From contig JAKATP010000005.1 of NCBI GenBank assembly GCA_021818685.1, positions 1 to 54,188 of the forward strand: a DNA stretch of 54,188 nucleotides. The letters run 5' to 3'. Position numbers and translations under genes: made by a program. Below, in pieces: positions 1-7,586 of this stretch. The number at the start of each line of letters is the position of its first letter. Within the stretch, counting starts at the first letter, position 1. The notes below the pieces were generated by a model. It was given only the letters and a program-made list of their open reading frames with translations, had not been told where the DNA came from and ran no database searches. This DNA comes from Bacillota bacterium. GTDB lineage: Bacteria > Bacillota > Sulfobacillia > Sulfobacillales > JAIMBI01.

Positions 1-225
1 CGTCATCGCCCCGATGCGGATGCCGTCCGCGATCTCCGTGATCCCCTGGAGCTCCTCCACCCGTCCGAGGTCGATGAGGCGCTCCGGTGTCGCGAGTTCC
101 ATCTTCATGAGGGGCAGGAGACTCATGCCCCCGGCCAGTACCCGGGCTTCCGGGTACTCGGCCAGGTCGTGGAGCGCGTCGGCAAGCGCCGTCGGACGCG
201 CGTACTCAAACCGCGTCATGGTCAT
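1..225 (-). CDS. FAD-binding subunit of a xanthine dehydrogenase/CO dehydrogenase-type molybdenum hydroxylase (CoxM-like), 3' part beyond the window
   Basis: Only the first 75 codons are present; the rest lies off the left edge. The visible start (MTMTRFEYARPT) followed by an LAGGMSLLP stretch is the N-terminal FAD-binding pattern of CoxM/XdhB medium subunits, which pass electrons from the Fe-S subunit to FAD and then to the acceptor. The ATG at 225 is chosen because a GGAGG lies 8 bases upstream (234-238); a second ATG two codons in is possible. It overlaps the end of the large-subunit gene by 20 bases, so the three subunits are a coupled operon in the order 2Fe-2S, molybdopterin, FAD. Family assignment is secure from context and motif; the substrate is unknown. 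Confidence 0.85.
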   Translation of the reverse strand, partial: MTMTRFEYARPTALADALHDLAEYPEARVLAGGMSLLPLMKMELATPERLIDLGRVEELQGITEIADGIRIGAMT

Positions 226-2581
226 GGTTTCTGCCTCCGACTCCTTTCTCCGCGTCGCGAATGGCGCGCCACACCCGCTCGGGCGTGAACGGCATAGACA
301 GATCGGAGATCCCGAGCGGTGAGAGCGCGTCCAGCACCGCGTTCACCACCGTGGGGGTGGCCGCGATGGTGCCCGTCTCGCCCACGCCCTTCACACCGAG
401 TGGATTGTGCGGGGACGGCGTCTCCGTATGCAGCACTTCGATGGGCGGCAGGAAGCGCGCCTTTGGCAAGGCGTAGTCCATGAGGGAGGCGGAGAGAAGC
501 TGGCCCGTCTCGTCGTACACGGCCCCCTCCCACAGTGCCTGCCCGATTCCCTGCACGATGCCGCCGCGCACTTGTCCCTCCACGATCATAGGATTGATGA
601 GCGGTCCGCAGTCATCGACGGCGATGTAGCGCAGGACCCGCACCTCACCCGTCTCCCGGGCCACCTCCACCACGGCGGCATGGGTTCCGAAGGGATAGGT
701 GAAGTTGGCGGGATCATAGGATGCCTGGGCTTCGAGCCCCGGCTCTACCCCTGCCGGCAGGCTCCAGGCAAGGTGCGCCTTCAGCGCCACCTCCGCGAAA
801 CTCACGGAACGGTCGGGCGCGCCCCGCACGGAAAAACGGCCCCCGTCGAACGTGATGTCGGCCACGTCGGCTTCCAGTGTATGCGCGGCGATGCGACCCG
901 CCTTGTCGATGACGCGGTCGAGCGCCATCGCCAGGGCCCCGCCGCCGACGGCGGTCGAGCGGGACCCGTAGGTGCCCCAGCCCATCGAGACCTGATCCGT
1001 GTCACCGTGCATGATCTCGATATCTTCCAGCGGACACCCGAGGCGATCCGAGACGACTTGCGCAAACGTCGTCTCCTCGCCCTGTCCGTGCGGCGAGATG
1101 CCGGTCATGACCATGACCTTGCCGGTGGGAAGAATCCGCACCAGGGCGTGCTCCCAGAGTCCGCCCTGAAATCCCACCGCGCCGGCCACCTCGGAGGGGC
1201 CCAGTCCGCACATCTCCACGTAGGTGGTCACGCCAAGGCCCAGAAGACGCCCCTCCCGCCGGGCGGCTGTTTGCTCTTCGCGAAAGCGAGGTAGGTCGAG
1301 GGCCTGCAGCGCCAGGTCCAGCGCCGCCTGATATCGTCCCGAGTCGTACGTGATGGAAAACGCATTGGTATACGGGAACTGCTCGTCACGTATGAGATTC
1401 TTTCGGCGCACCGCGATGGGGTCCATTCCAATCTCGCGGGCAAAGGCGTCCACGAGGCGCTCGATGAGGAAGGTCGCCTCGGGACGTCCCGCACCGCGGT
1501 ACGCGTCGACCGGCGTCGTGTTGGTATAGACACCCATCACCTCTACCGACGCGCGCGGGATATCGTAGGCCCCCGTGACGATGAGACCGAACAGGATGGT
1601 CGGCACACCGGGAGCGGCCGTCGATAGGTAGGCGCCGAGATTGGCGAGCGCCTTGACCCGCACGGCGGTGATGGTGCCATCACGACGTCCGGCCAGTTCC
1701 ACCTCCTCGACATGGTCGCGTCCGTGGGTCGTGGCAACGAAGTGCTCCTGCCGTTCTTCGACCCACTTCACTGGCCGACGGAGCTCGCGAGCCGCGAACG
1801 AGACCAGGACCTCGTCTGGATAGCAGGCGATCTTGCTGCCGAATCCGCCGCCCACATCCTGGGCGATGACGCGCACGCGGTGCTCAGGCATGTTCAGTAC
1901 GCTCGACACCAGGAGCCGGTGAATGTGCGGATTCTGACTCGTGGCCCAGAGGGTCAGCGACTCCTGGCCAGGGTCGTATTCGGCCACCGCAGCCCGCGGC
2001 TCCATCGGATTCGGGATGAGGCGCTGCTGTACGATAGTGCGCCGGACCGTCACCTCAGCCGTCCGGAAGGCGTCGCTCACGTCTACCCCCGCCCGCCAGT
2101 GGAGCGCGAGGTTGGTCGGCAGGCTGTCGTGAACGCGCGGGGCATTCTCGCGGAGGGCGTCAGTGACTGACACCACCGCCGGCAGCACGTCGTAATCGAC
2201 CTCGATGAGATTCCGCGCCTCCCGTGCCGCCTCCAGCGAGTCGGCCACCACCATGGCGACGGCATCGCCGACGTAGCGCACCGTGTCTAAAGCCAGCGCC
2301 GGGTGTTCCGTCACGGCCAGATCGGAGCCCGGCGGGAGCCAGGCGGTGGGAATGGGTGCGATCCGTCCGACGAGGTCGCGGCCGGTGTAGATGGCGTGGA
2401 CGCCAGGGTAGGCTCGCGCCCGCTCCGTCGTCAGGGAGCGGATGCGGGCATGAGCGTGCGGGCTTCGCAGCATGATGGCATAGAGCTGTCCCGGGCGGAC
2501 CATATCCGCCGTGTAGCGGCCACGGCCGGTCATGAGGCGGACGTCCTCTCGCCGCGGCACCGATTGTCCTAGGACGGCCAT
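206..2581 (-). CDS. Molybdopterin-binding large subunit, xanthine dehydrogenase family (form II CoxL-like)
   Basis: 791 residues, the usual length for the Mo-cofactor catalytic subunit of aerobic hydroxylases. Visible family motifs are an N-terminal RYTADM region, GGGFGSK around the cofactor site, AYRGAGR, a GISPHGQG loop and GVGETG near the C-terminus, whose Glu is the catalytic base in this family. The AYRGAGR loop is the form II version; genuine CO dehydrogenase (form I) has AYxCSFR with a copper-binding Cys, which is absent. Expected reaction: hydroxylation of an aldehyde, purine or other aromatic/heterocyclic substrate with water as oxygen source; the exact substrate cannot be told. ATG 2581 follows AGGAGGTG and overlaps the preceding 2Fe-2S gene by 13 bases. 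No maturation genes (coxD/E/F, xdhC) are visible. Confidence 0.93.
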   Translation of the reverse strand: MAVLGQSVPRREDVRLMTGRGRYTADMVRPGQLYAIMLRSPHAHARIRSLTTERARAYPGVHAIYTGRDLVGRIAPIPTAWLPPGSDLAVTEHPALALDTVRYVGDAVAMVVADSLEAAREARNLIEVDYDVLPAVVSVTDALRENAPRVHDSLPTNLALHWRAGVDVSDAFRTAEVTVRRTIVQQRLIPNPMEPRAAVAEYDPGQESLTLWATSQNPHIHRLLVSSVLNMPEHRVRVIAQDVGGGFGSKIACYPDEVLVSFAARELRRPVKWVEERQEHFVATTHGRDHVEEVELAGRRDGTITAVRVKALANLGAYLSTAAPGVPTILFGLIVTGAYDIPRASVEVMGVYTNTTPVDAYRGAGRPEATFLIERLVDAFAREIGMDPIAVRRKNLIRDEQFPYTNAFSITYDSGRYQAALDLALQALDLPRFREEQTAARREGRLLGLGVTTYVEMCGLGPSEVAGAVGFQGGLWEHALVRILPTGKVMVMTGISPHGQGEETTFAQVVSDRLGCPLEDIEIMHGDTDQVSMGWGTYGSRSTAVGGGALAMALDRVIDKAGRIAAHTLEADVADITFDGGRFSVRGAPDRSVSFAEVALKAHLAWSLPAGVEPGLEAQASYDPANFTYPFGTHAAVVEVARETGEVRVLRYIAVDDCGPLINPMIVEGQVRGGIVQGIGQALWEGAVYDETGQLLSASLMDYALPKARFLPPIEVLHTETPSPHNPLGVKGVGETGTIAATPTVVNAVLDALSPLGISDLSMPFTPERVWRAIRDAEKGVGGRNHDHDAV

Positions 2582-3084
2582 ATCGCATCACCTCCTGCCG
2601 CGGCCTGGATGGACTCGGCCGCTTCCGAGATAGCCGCCACGATATTCTCGTAACCCGTGCAGCGGCAGAGAACACCATCTAGACCCGCACGGATTTCCGA
2701 TGGGGAGGGCCGGGGGGTCTCGCGGAGAAGTCCCGCGGCCGTCATCAGAACCCCGGGGGTGCAAAAGCCGCATTGGAGAGCATGGCGTGCCTGAAAGGCG
2801 GCTTGAAGGGGGTGGAGACCCTCGGGCCGCGCCAGCCCCTCGACCGTGACGACGCGGCTTTTATCGAGCGACACGGCCAAGACGGTGCAGGCCTTGACCG
2901 ACAGTCCGTCGACGAGGACGGTACAGGCCCCGCACTGGCTCGTGTCACAGCCGACGTGGGTGCCGGTAAGACGGAGGTGCTCCCGCAGGTATTCGCTGAG
3001 GAGCAGGTTGGCGGGCAGCGATTCGACGCGCGTTTCACCATTGACGGTCAGGGTTACGGCAGTCGGGGAAACCGGGTCTGGCAT
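2569..3084 (-). CDS. 2Fe-2S subunit of the molybdenum hydroxylase (CoxS-like)
   Basis: 171 residues from the chosen start. The N-terminal plant-ferredoxin-like domain carries GCDTSQCGACTV and a later ACTVL Cys; the C-terminal helical domain carries CGFCTPG and CRCTGY. Together these give the eight cysteines for the two [2Fe-2S] clusters that relay electrons from molybdenum to FAD. An ATG at 3132 is in frame, but the ATG at 3084 has AGGAGGT at a good distance and matches the family start, so the longer version is rejected. First gene of the operon; a palindrome and direct repeats lie just upstream (3109-3151). A decayed second copy of this gene lies at about 4010-4432. Confidence 0.93.
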   Translation of the reverse strand: MPDPVSPTAVTLTVNGETRVESLPANLLLSEYLREHLRLTGTHVGCDTSQCGACTVLVDGLSVKACTVLAVSLDKSRVVTVEGLARPEGLHPLQAAFQARHALQCGFCTPGVLMTAAGLLRETPRPSPSEIRAGLDGVLCRCTGYENIVAAISEAAESIQAAAGGDAIWPS

Positions 3085-3108
3085 GGAGAATACCTCCTTG
3101 CACGGTGT

Positions 3109-3151
3109 GGCACTAAGTGGAAGTGCCTTCAAGCAGTGGCGTCAAGCAGTG
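3109..3151 (-). promoter_or_regulatory. Possible operator region of the molybdenum hydroxylase operon
   Basis: A perfect 6-bp inverted repeat, GGCACT-7-AGTGCC, covers 3109-3127, 25 bases upstream of the start of the 2Fe-2S gene. It is followed by two exact direct repeats of TCAAGCAGTG (3129-3138 and 3142-3151) with a 13-base period. The arrangement resembles a regulator binding region. No convincing -35/-10 pair could be placed, and no regulator gene is adjacent. The binding role is inference. Confidence 0.35.
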
Positions 3152-3300
3152 CTGTCACTATGTTGTCATGCCTCCTGGCGAGGCCGTCGAGACAGCGAAC
3201 CAAAGACCCCGGGGACGTTTGTCGCGCCCACGATGAGCAGGGACGGGAGCTTGGCTCCAGATTACCATATATGGCCACTTTTGGAGTTTCCGGTCCACGG

Positions 3301-3519
3301 TTAACGCATCAATTTGCGCAGGGTGCCGTCTCGGAGATGAAGGCTGTAAAGGTTGGCCCTCACAACTTCGGCGTCGTCACCCAGCCGAGTCAAAACGACC
3401 GTCAGGATTGGCGGCCGACCATCTAGGCACTGCGGCAAGCCGACGAGGAGGATCCCGATAGAACTCGACTCGGGAGCTGACCGGCCTACGGCCCGATTCC
3501 GCGCGGCGATAACAAACGG
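3301..3519 (-). pseudogene. C-terminal fragment of an unidentified gene upstream of the molybdenum hydroxylase operon
   Basis: Reading the minus strand, 72 codons run from just after an in-frame TGA (3520-3522) to a TAA at 3301-3303. The translation contains ILLVGLPQCLDGRPPILTVV and VVRANLYSLHLRDGTLRKL, which looks protein-like (alternating hydrophobics, normal composition) but has no plausible start codon with a ribosome binding site. It is most simply the 3' remnant of a lost gene. A diverged match to its last part, on the same strand, precedes the broken 2Fe-2S copy near 4580-4660, so this stretch was part of the same duplication. I do not recognise the family. Confidence 0.35.
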
Positions 3520-4009
3520 TCACATCTTCGGGAGGTCGGAGTTATGTTCACCGGTTGGATCCGGCAAGCCATATCCATCGATGTAAGGCTCGCGCTACCC
3601 TTCCCTTCCCGCGGGGGGTGGCGGAGGCGGGGACGCCGAGGGGTCCGGTTCATGGCGGATCCGACCGAGAGGGGTCACGCCCAAGCCCGCACTCCTCTCC
3701 GTGCGACCCGTCTTTCCGTCAAACCCGTCGGACCGAGCCTCCTGGCCAGCTTTCCCGTGCTCGTCATCTATGGACGGTCTGACAATCGCGAGAGGACGGT
3801 GGTCGCCCCACTGCCTTCCAGAATGTTCTCCCCCATCGTTTACGCAGGACGGCGACATGGACTTCTTCTCGTCGGAGGACGAGGAGCGTCGTGTCGGATG
3901 CGTCGACCAAGGCGGTGCCGGCTTGGCCGGACCCGTCAGCAACCGGAGAGTATGCGAGCAACAATGTCAGCGCCCGCGAGGGCGAACACTTCGAGGGCAA
4001 GCCCGATTA
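3520..4009. other. About 490 bases without a recognisable gene
   Basis: Only overlapping open frames with arginine/serine/proline-rich, non-protein-like translations occur here on both strands. Given the pseudogene on one side and the gene fragment on the other, this is probably decayed coding sequence, perhaps from a lost second large subunit, but I see no alignable motif and make no claim. Confidence 0.5.
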
Positions 4010-4432
4010 GGAATAGACGCCTCCCAGTCTGGATACTGTTTCGGTGCACCCGAGAAAGACGAGACGGTGCCGGCCAGCCCGTGCGCGCGGTCTCGCGGAG
4101 GAGCCCCGTCATCAGGCGCCGGGGTGAAAAAGCCGCATAGGACGGCCTGGCGCGCCTGGGAAGCGGCGTGAACGGGGAGCGGAGCCCCTCGGGCTCGGGA
4201 GCTCCTCGATGGCGGCGACCCGGCCAAGACAGTGCAAGCCTGGCGCGACCGGCCGTTTGGAAAGGACGGTGCAGTCCCCGTCCTGGCACGGCTCGCAGCC
4301 GATGTGCGTATCGGTGAGACGGAGACGCTCCCGCCGGTATTCGCGAAGGAGCAACATGGCGGAGAGTGATAGGACGCACGTTTCACCATTGACGGTCAGG
4401 GTCATCCCGTCGCGAAAATCGAGTTTCGCAGG
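4010..4432 (-). pseudogene. Decayed duplicate of the 2Fe-2S subunit gene (CoxS-like)
   Basis: The minus strand encodes TLTVNGETCVLSLSAMLLL and LRLTDTHIGC, clearly parallel to TLTVNGETRVESLPANLLL and LRLTGTHVGC in the intact gene at 2569-3084. The alignment then changes frame: QACTVLAG and VLCGFFTPAPDD continue in another frame, matching the ACTVL and QCGFCTPG regions. Cluster cysteines are lost (GCEPCQDGDC instead of GCDTSQCGAC; CGFF instead of CGFC) and the end, corresponding to CRCTGYENI, is barely alignable. The upstream DNA also matches the intact copy (shared GCGAGGCCGT and TCAAAGACC words near 3178 and 4500). A non-functional, old duplication is the best reading; boundaries are approximate. 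Confidence 0.75.
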
Positions 4433-4671
4433 GAGCGTGTTTCCCGGCCCGGTTTGACACGGTCAGGGAGTGCCTGTCAACGCGTTGCAAGGCCCACGGG
4501 CGAGGCCGTACGCGACGGCGGGTCAAAGACCGATGCGACGCTTGCGTACCCCGGTTAAGGCCGATTTCGGGGTCTTCGGTCCGGGCGGGACGCGTCCAGT
4601 GCGCATGGTGCGCGTCTTGGCGATGAAAGCTAGAGCAGGCGCGACCAAGCCAACCAGATGGAGGAAAAGCC

Positions 4672-4872
4672 ATGCGTGTCCGAGTGCACGGGGGAATCGA
4701 TCCCGAGGTACCACGGCGGTTTCACGAATATCTGAAGCACAGCGACGCACGGTACGAAGGGTGGGTCACACCGGAAATCCCGGAATTCTACCAGGTCAGC
4801 GTGGACTATCTGGATCCGTTTCGGGAGCTGGCGGCGACTTTTGGCCTTGACGTGGAACCGCACCAGAGTTGA
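4672..4872 (+). CDS. Small hypothetical protein (66 aa)
   Basis: A 66-codon frame starting MRVRVHGGIDPEVPRR. The ATG has a clean GGAGG seven bases upstream, and the composition (charged, aromatic, WVTPEIPEFYQVSVDYLDP) looks like a real small soluble protein with no signal or membrane segment. No family recognised. Its last 77 bases overlap, tail to tail, the end of the DUF2103-like gene on the other strand, so at least one of the two C-termini may be misjudged. Confidence 0.5.
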   Translation: MRVRVHGGIDPEVPRRFHEYLKHSDARYEGWVTPEIPEFYQVSVDYLDPFRELAATFGLDVEPHQS

Positions 4873-5158
4873 TCCGGGGCACCAGCTCGGATTCCAGGGC
4901 GAAACGCATCACGGCGGCGGGGTCAGCGGACACGACGAACACTTCCTGTACAGCGGATGGCGAGCGGGCCAGGAGTTTCACCCCTGTCGTCGTTTCATAT
5001 TGCACCGACCATCCCGTGGTGCCTCCCCGCTTGCGACGGATAGGACCGGGAATCACGGAGTTCACAAACTCGCATCCGGCCAACAGGGTGAGCCCGGCCT
5101 CGATGGCCGGGAGCACGGCGTGTTCCCGCTTTACCTTGTGATGGCGGAATTTTGCCAT
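4796..5158 (-). CDS. DUF2103-like predicted metal-binding protein
   Basis: 120 residues beginning MAKFRHHKVKREHAVLP, followed by an SVIPGPI segment and GVKLLARSPSAVQEVFVV. The KREH start, VIPGxI and LLA(R/K)S..AVQEVF pattern resembles the DUF2103 family of small predicted metal-binding proteins; this is from memory of the family, so moderate. The ATG at 5158 overlaps the TGA of the Nudix gene (TGATG), which argues for translational coupling; a GTG one codon earlier is also possible. The roughly 25-residue tail (PRQGQKSPPAPETDP) is low complexity and overlaps the opposing small ORF. Third gene of a cyanophycinase-Nudix-DUF2103 run. Confidence 0.6.
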   Translation of the reverse strand: MAKFRHHKVKREHAVLPAIEAGLTLLAGCEFVNSVIPGPIRRKRGGTTGWSVQYETTTGVKLLARSPSAVQEVFVVSADPAAVMRFALESELVPRINSGAVPRQGQKSPPAPETDPDSPR

Positions 5159-5688
5159 CACGGGGCCACCCTGCGGGCGAAGTAGGCGCGGAGGGCGTCC
5201 CGGGTGCTCCCGAAGGCGATTTGATCCCAGGGAATGTCGGACTCGACAAAGGCCCGGATTTCAAAACACTCGTCGCTCTCGGAAAGAAGCGTGCCCCCGG
5301 CCGGACGGGCGAGGTACACGACGACCGCCACCGCAGACGGCCGGTAAGCGTACACGTCCAGGACCCCCTCCAGAGCCACCGACAGACCGGTTTCTTCGCG
5401 GGTTTCCCGGCGGGCGGCATCGGCGACTGTCTCGCCCCGCTCGGCATAGCCGCCTGGCAGCACCCAGTGACCAAAACCGGGGTTAATCGACCGCCGGGTG
5501 AGCAGCACGGCGTCCTGCCCCATGTCGACGAGCACGCTTGCGCCCACGCGGAGGTTCTGGTACATCACGTAACCGCAATGCGGACAGATGAGTCGTGCGT
5601 GGCCCAGGACTGACCTGCGTTGGAGGCGGCCGCCGCAGGCTTCGCAGAACCGTGCTTCGAAACCGGGTGGGCGTATGCCGAGGCTCAC
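5158..5688 (-). CDS. Nudix hydrolase with N-terminal zinc ribbon
   Basis: 176 residues. A zinc ribbon at about residues 14-45 (FCEACGG ... CPHCGY) is followed by a Nudix fold with the box GGYAERGETVADAARRE then TREETGL, matching G-x5-E-x7-REUxEExGU, which binds Mg2+ and hydrolyses a nucleoside diphosphate linked to another moiety. The ribbon-plus-Nudix architecture resembles NADH pyrophosphatase (NudC) but the protein is shorter and lacks the NudC N-terminal domain; ADP-ribose, NADH or a related dinucleotide are possible substrates. The gene overlaps the cyanophycinase end by 4 bases (ATGA) and its own stop overlaps the next ATG, so the three genes are probably one operon. Confidence 0.9.
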   Translation of the reverse strand: MSLGIRPPGFEARFCEACGGRLQRRSVLGHARLICPHCGYVMYQNLRVGASVLVDMGQDAVLLTRRSINPGFGHWVLPGGYAERGETVADAARRETREETGLSVALEGVLDVYAYRPSAVAVVVYLARPAGGTLLSESDECFEIRAFVESDIPWDQIAFGSTRDALRAYFARRVAP

Positions 5689-6428
5689 GACGCCGCCTCC
5701 CCCATGTGCAAGCCCAAGCGTTCGCCGGCCGTCAGCACGTGAACGACGATGGGGGAGCGGCCGGAGCGCGCGCCCGCTCCGCGTGCGTCCACGACGGTCA
5801 CAGTTCCAGAACCCAAAACTTCAAGCTCTTGGGATTCCGGGTACCAGCAAGCGGCCGTATTTTCATCGAGACCGACCCCAACCCGGTCCGGATGCGCAAT
5901 GACGGCGGTCAGGAGGCGGGGGAGGCGACGCCGCTCTGAGAAATGTTGATCGACGATGGCGTCGGGCCAGAAGCCGAGCCCTTCCGCAAACTGAAGGCCC
6001 GCGGGATCGAGAGGAGAGCGTGCCGATCCACCCGCGAGCATCACCCGCGACAGGGCGGCGGCGCCAGCGCTGGATCCGGCCACGGGCGCGCCGCCAGCCC
6101 AGCAAGCAAGGATCCGGGGAAGAAGCGGGCTGATGCCGGCCACGAGGCGCGCCTGGTCGCCGCCGCTAAAAAAGATACCGGTAATCTCGGGCCACCAGTC
6201 GGCGACGGGGCCCGACCCGTCCGGGTCGTCGGCCCAGTGGACCTGGCGGGCGCCGAGCCGCCGGAAGGTATCGGCGTAACGGCCATAAGCGTGGGCGGCG
6301 TCCAACGAGGCGCCGGCGATGACGGCAATGACCGGATCCCGGCCCGTCAGATTCAAAAACGTGCGCAGTACGGCGGGATCCCCTTCGTGCGACTCCGCTC
6401 CGCCGATGGCCAGCACCATGCCCGGCAT
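5685..6428 (-). CDS. cphB: Cyanophycinase-type peptidase (family S51)
   Basis: 247 residues, normal for cyanophycinase, an intracellular serine exopeptidase that releases beta-Asp-Arg dipeptides from the storage polymer cyanophycin. Motifs: MVLAIGGAES at the start, FFSGGDQ, the nucleophile elbow GSSAGAAAL, an IVDQHFSERRR stretch and GLDENTA, all typical of the family. The ATG at 6428 has a GGGGTGAG ahead of it. No cyanophycin synthetase (cphA) is within the window, so the polymer may be made elsewhere, or the enzyme may act on related dipeptides or polymers. It leads the small operon with the Nudix and DUF2103-like genes. Confidence 0.88.
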   Translation of the reverse strand: MPGMVLAIGGAESHEGDPAVLRTFLNLTGRDPVIAVIAGASLDAAHAYGRYADTFRRLGARQVHWADDPDGSGPVADWWPEITGIFFSGGDQARLVAGISPLLPRILACWAGGAPVAGSSAGAAALSRVMLAGGSARSPLDPAGLQFAEGLGFWPDAIVDQHFSERRRLPRLLTAVIAHPDRVGVGLDENTAACWYPESQELEVLGSGTVTVVDARGAGARSGRSPIVVHVLTAGERLGLHMGEAAS

Positions 6429-6522
6429 GACTCACCCCCCGGATTGCGGTTCGCGCCTACGGCACCTGATCCCTGTATGCTCCGGCACGCCCAATATTGC
6501 CAGAGATGGGAAGCGTGGACGG

Positions 6523-7155
6523 CTAGTCGGCCTGGGAGCGGTGATCTCCGGGCTCGGGAAGATTGGTCCAGGGGGTGACGATCATTTGACCATGCTCGAC
6601 CCGGGCCACTTCGGCCCGGGGGGCCGACTCGCCCGGGGGAATCGCCCATATGCTGCCGATGCGTATCTGACTCGGTTCGAACCGCAGGGCGTAGATCGCG
6701 GCGCTTTCACGGTCAGGCTGCCCGGCCATGACCAGGCCGCGCAGGCGCCCGAGTACAAACACGTCGCCTCCGGAAATAACCCGCGCCCCGGGGTTTACGT
6801 CGCCTGCGACGACAATGTCGGCGGCGTGCTCCACGACCTGTCCGGATCGCAGTGTCATGCGCACGATGAGGGCCCCTTCGGGTGCAACCGCCGGCACCGC
6901 CTTCGGCGCGGCTTTCTGACCCTCTTGTACGACTCCGGCCAGCTTCAACGCCGGAAATGCATCGAAGTGGTGGGCGACGCCGCCTAACAGACGCTCGGAG
7001 AGGGGGAGGCCTGAAACCTCCACCACCAGCTCCGAACGCCCGAAAAACTGATGGTGACGCTCCAGCGTGCGCTGAAGGTCTTCCAGCAGCTCTTCTTCAC
7101 CCGAGAAACCGTGGGCTAGGATGCGAAGCCCGCGGCGATCGCCCTTGATATCCAA
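6523..7155 (-). CDS. minC: Septum site-determining protein MinC
   Basis: 210 residues from a TTG start. The C-terminal beta-helical domain is unmistakable: TLRSGQVVEHAADIVVAGDV, then GARVISGGDVFVLGRLRG and AGQPDRESAAIYALRF. The N-terminal domain begins DIKGDRRGLRI, which matches where other MinC proteins begin. TTG 7155 has GGAGG five bases upstream. The frame stays open for another 132 codons, and an in-frame ATG (residue 81 of the long frame) with a weaker site would add 52 residues; the arginine-rich translation there argues against it. MinC inhibits FtsZ polymerisation with MinD; no minD is adjacent, unlike the usual minCD pair. Confidence 0.9.
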   Translation of the reverse strand: MDIKGDRRGLRILAHGFSGEEELLEDLQRTLERHHQFFGRSELVVEVSGLPLSERLLGGVAHHFDAFPALKLAGVVQEGQKAAPKAVPAVAPEGALIVRMTLRSGQVVEHAADIVVAGDVNPGARVISGGDVFVLGRLRGLVMAGQPDRESAAIYALRFEPSQIRIGSIWAIPPGESAPRAEVARVEHGQMIVTPWTNLPEPGDHRSQAD

Positions 7156-7586
7156 AAGATCCTCCAAAAGTCTGTCTAGCCCTATCGTTCCACGCCTAAG
7201 CGCGGAGATCCTGCCGGCACGCGTCGAAGTGGTCGGACACGTCGAAAGGCGAGGGCGGGCGAAGGGTGCGTCGGAGGTGCGGTTCGCCTGCGAAATTTGT
7301 TGGATTCTCATAGGCGGCCCTCTGGTACCGGGGGGTCCCGAAGCCCGAAGACGTTCATCGGGAAGAGGAGCGGCTTTCGTGCCGGGGAGAAGAACGGCCT
7401 TGAGCCGGACTTTCGTCCTGCGGACGCGGACCGGACCTGCCTTGAGGCTGCTTGTTGTCGAACTGGGCTGTCGATAGTCTCGAGTGCGCCCTCTAAGGCT
7501 CTCTGGCCGGCGGGGCGAAGCCGCGGCGCGGTCCGCTCGCCATCGGGGCACCCGTCGCCTTTGTCACGGGATGGCCTTTGACCTCG
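7156..7586. other. About 430 bases between minC and the phosphoesterase, no gene seen
   Basis: The minC frame is open through part of this stretch but the translation is arginine/proline-rich and unlike the family. No strong promoter pair, terminator or riboswitch was recognised. It most likely holds the minC promoter. Confidence 0.5.

Noticed and set aside
206-2581. Aerobic CO dehydrogenase (coxL form I)
   Set aside because: The active-site loop is AYRGAGR; form I needs AYxCSFR with the copper-binding Cys.
4112-4405. Functional second 2Fe-2S protein
   Set aside because: Cluster cysteines are missing and the homology jumps between frames, so it is treated as a pseudogene.
6523-7551. 342-residue MinC starting at 7551
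   Set aside because: The extra 132 residues are Arg/Pro-rich and the TTG at 7155 with GGAGG matches the family start.
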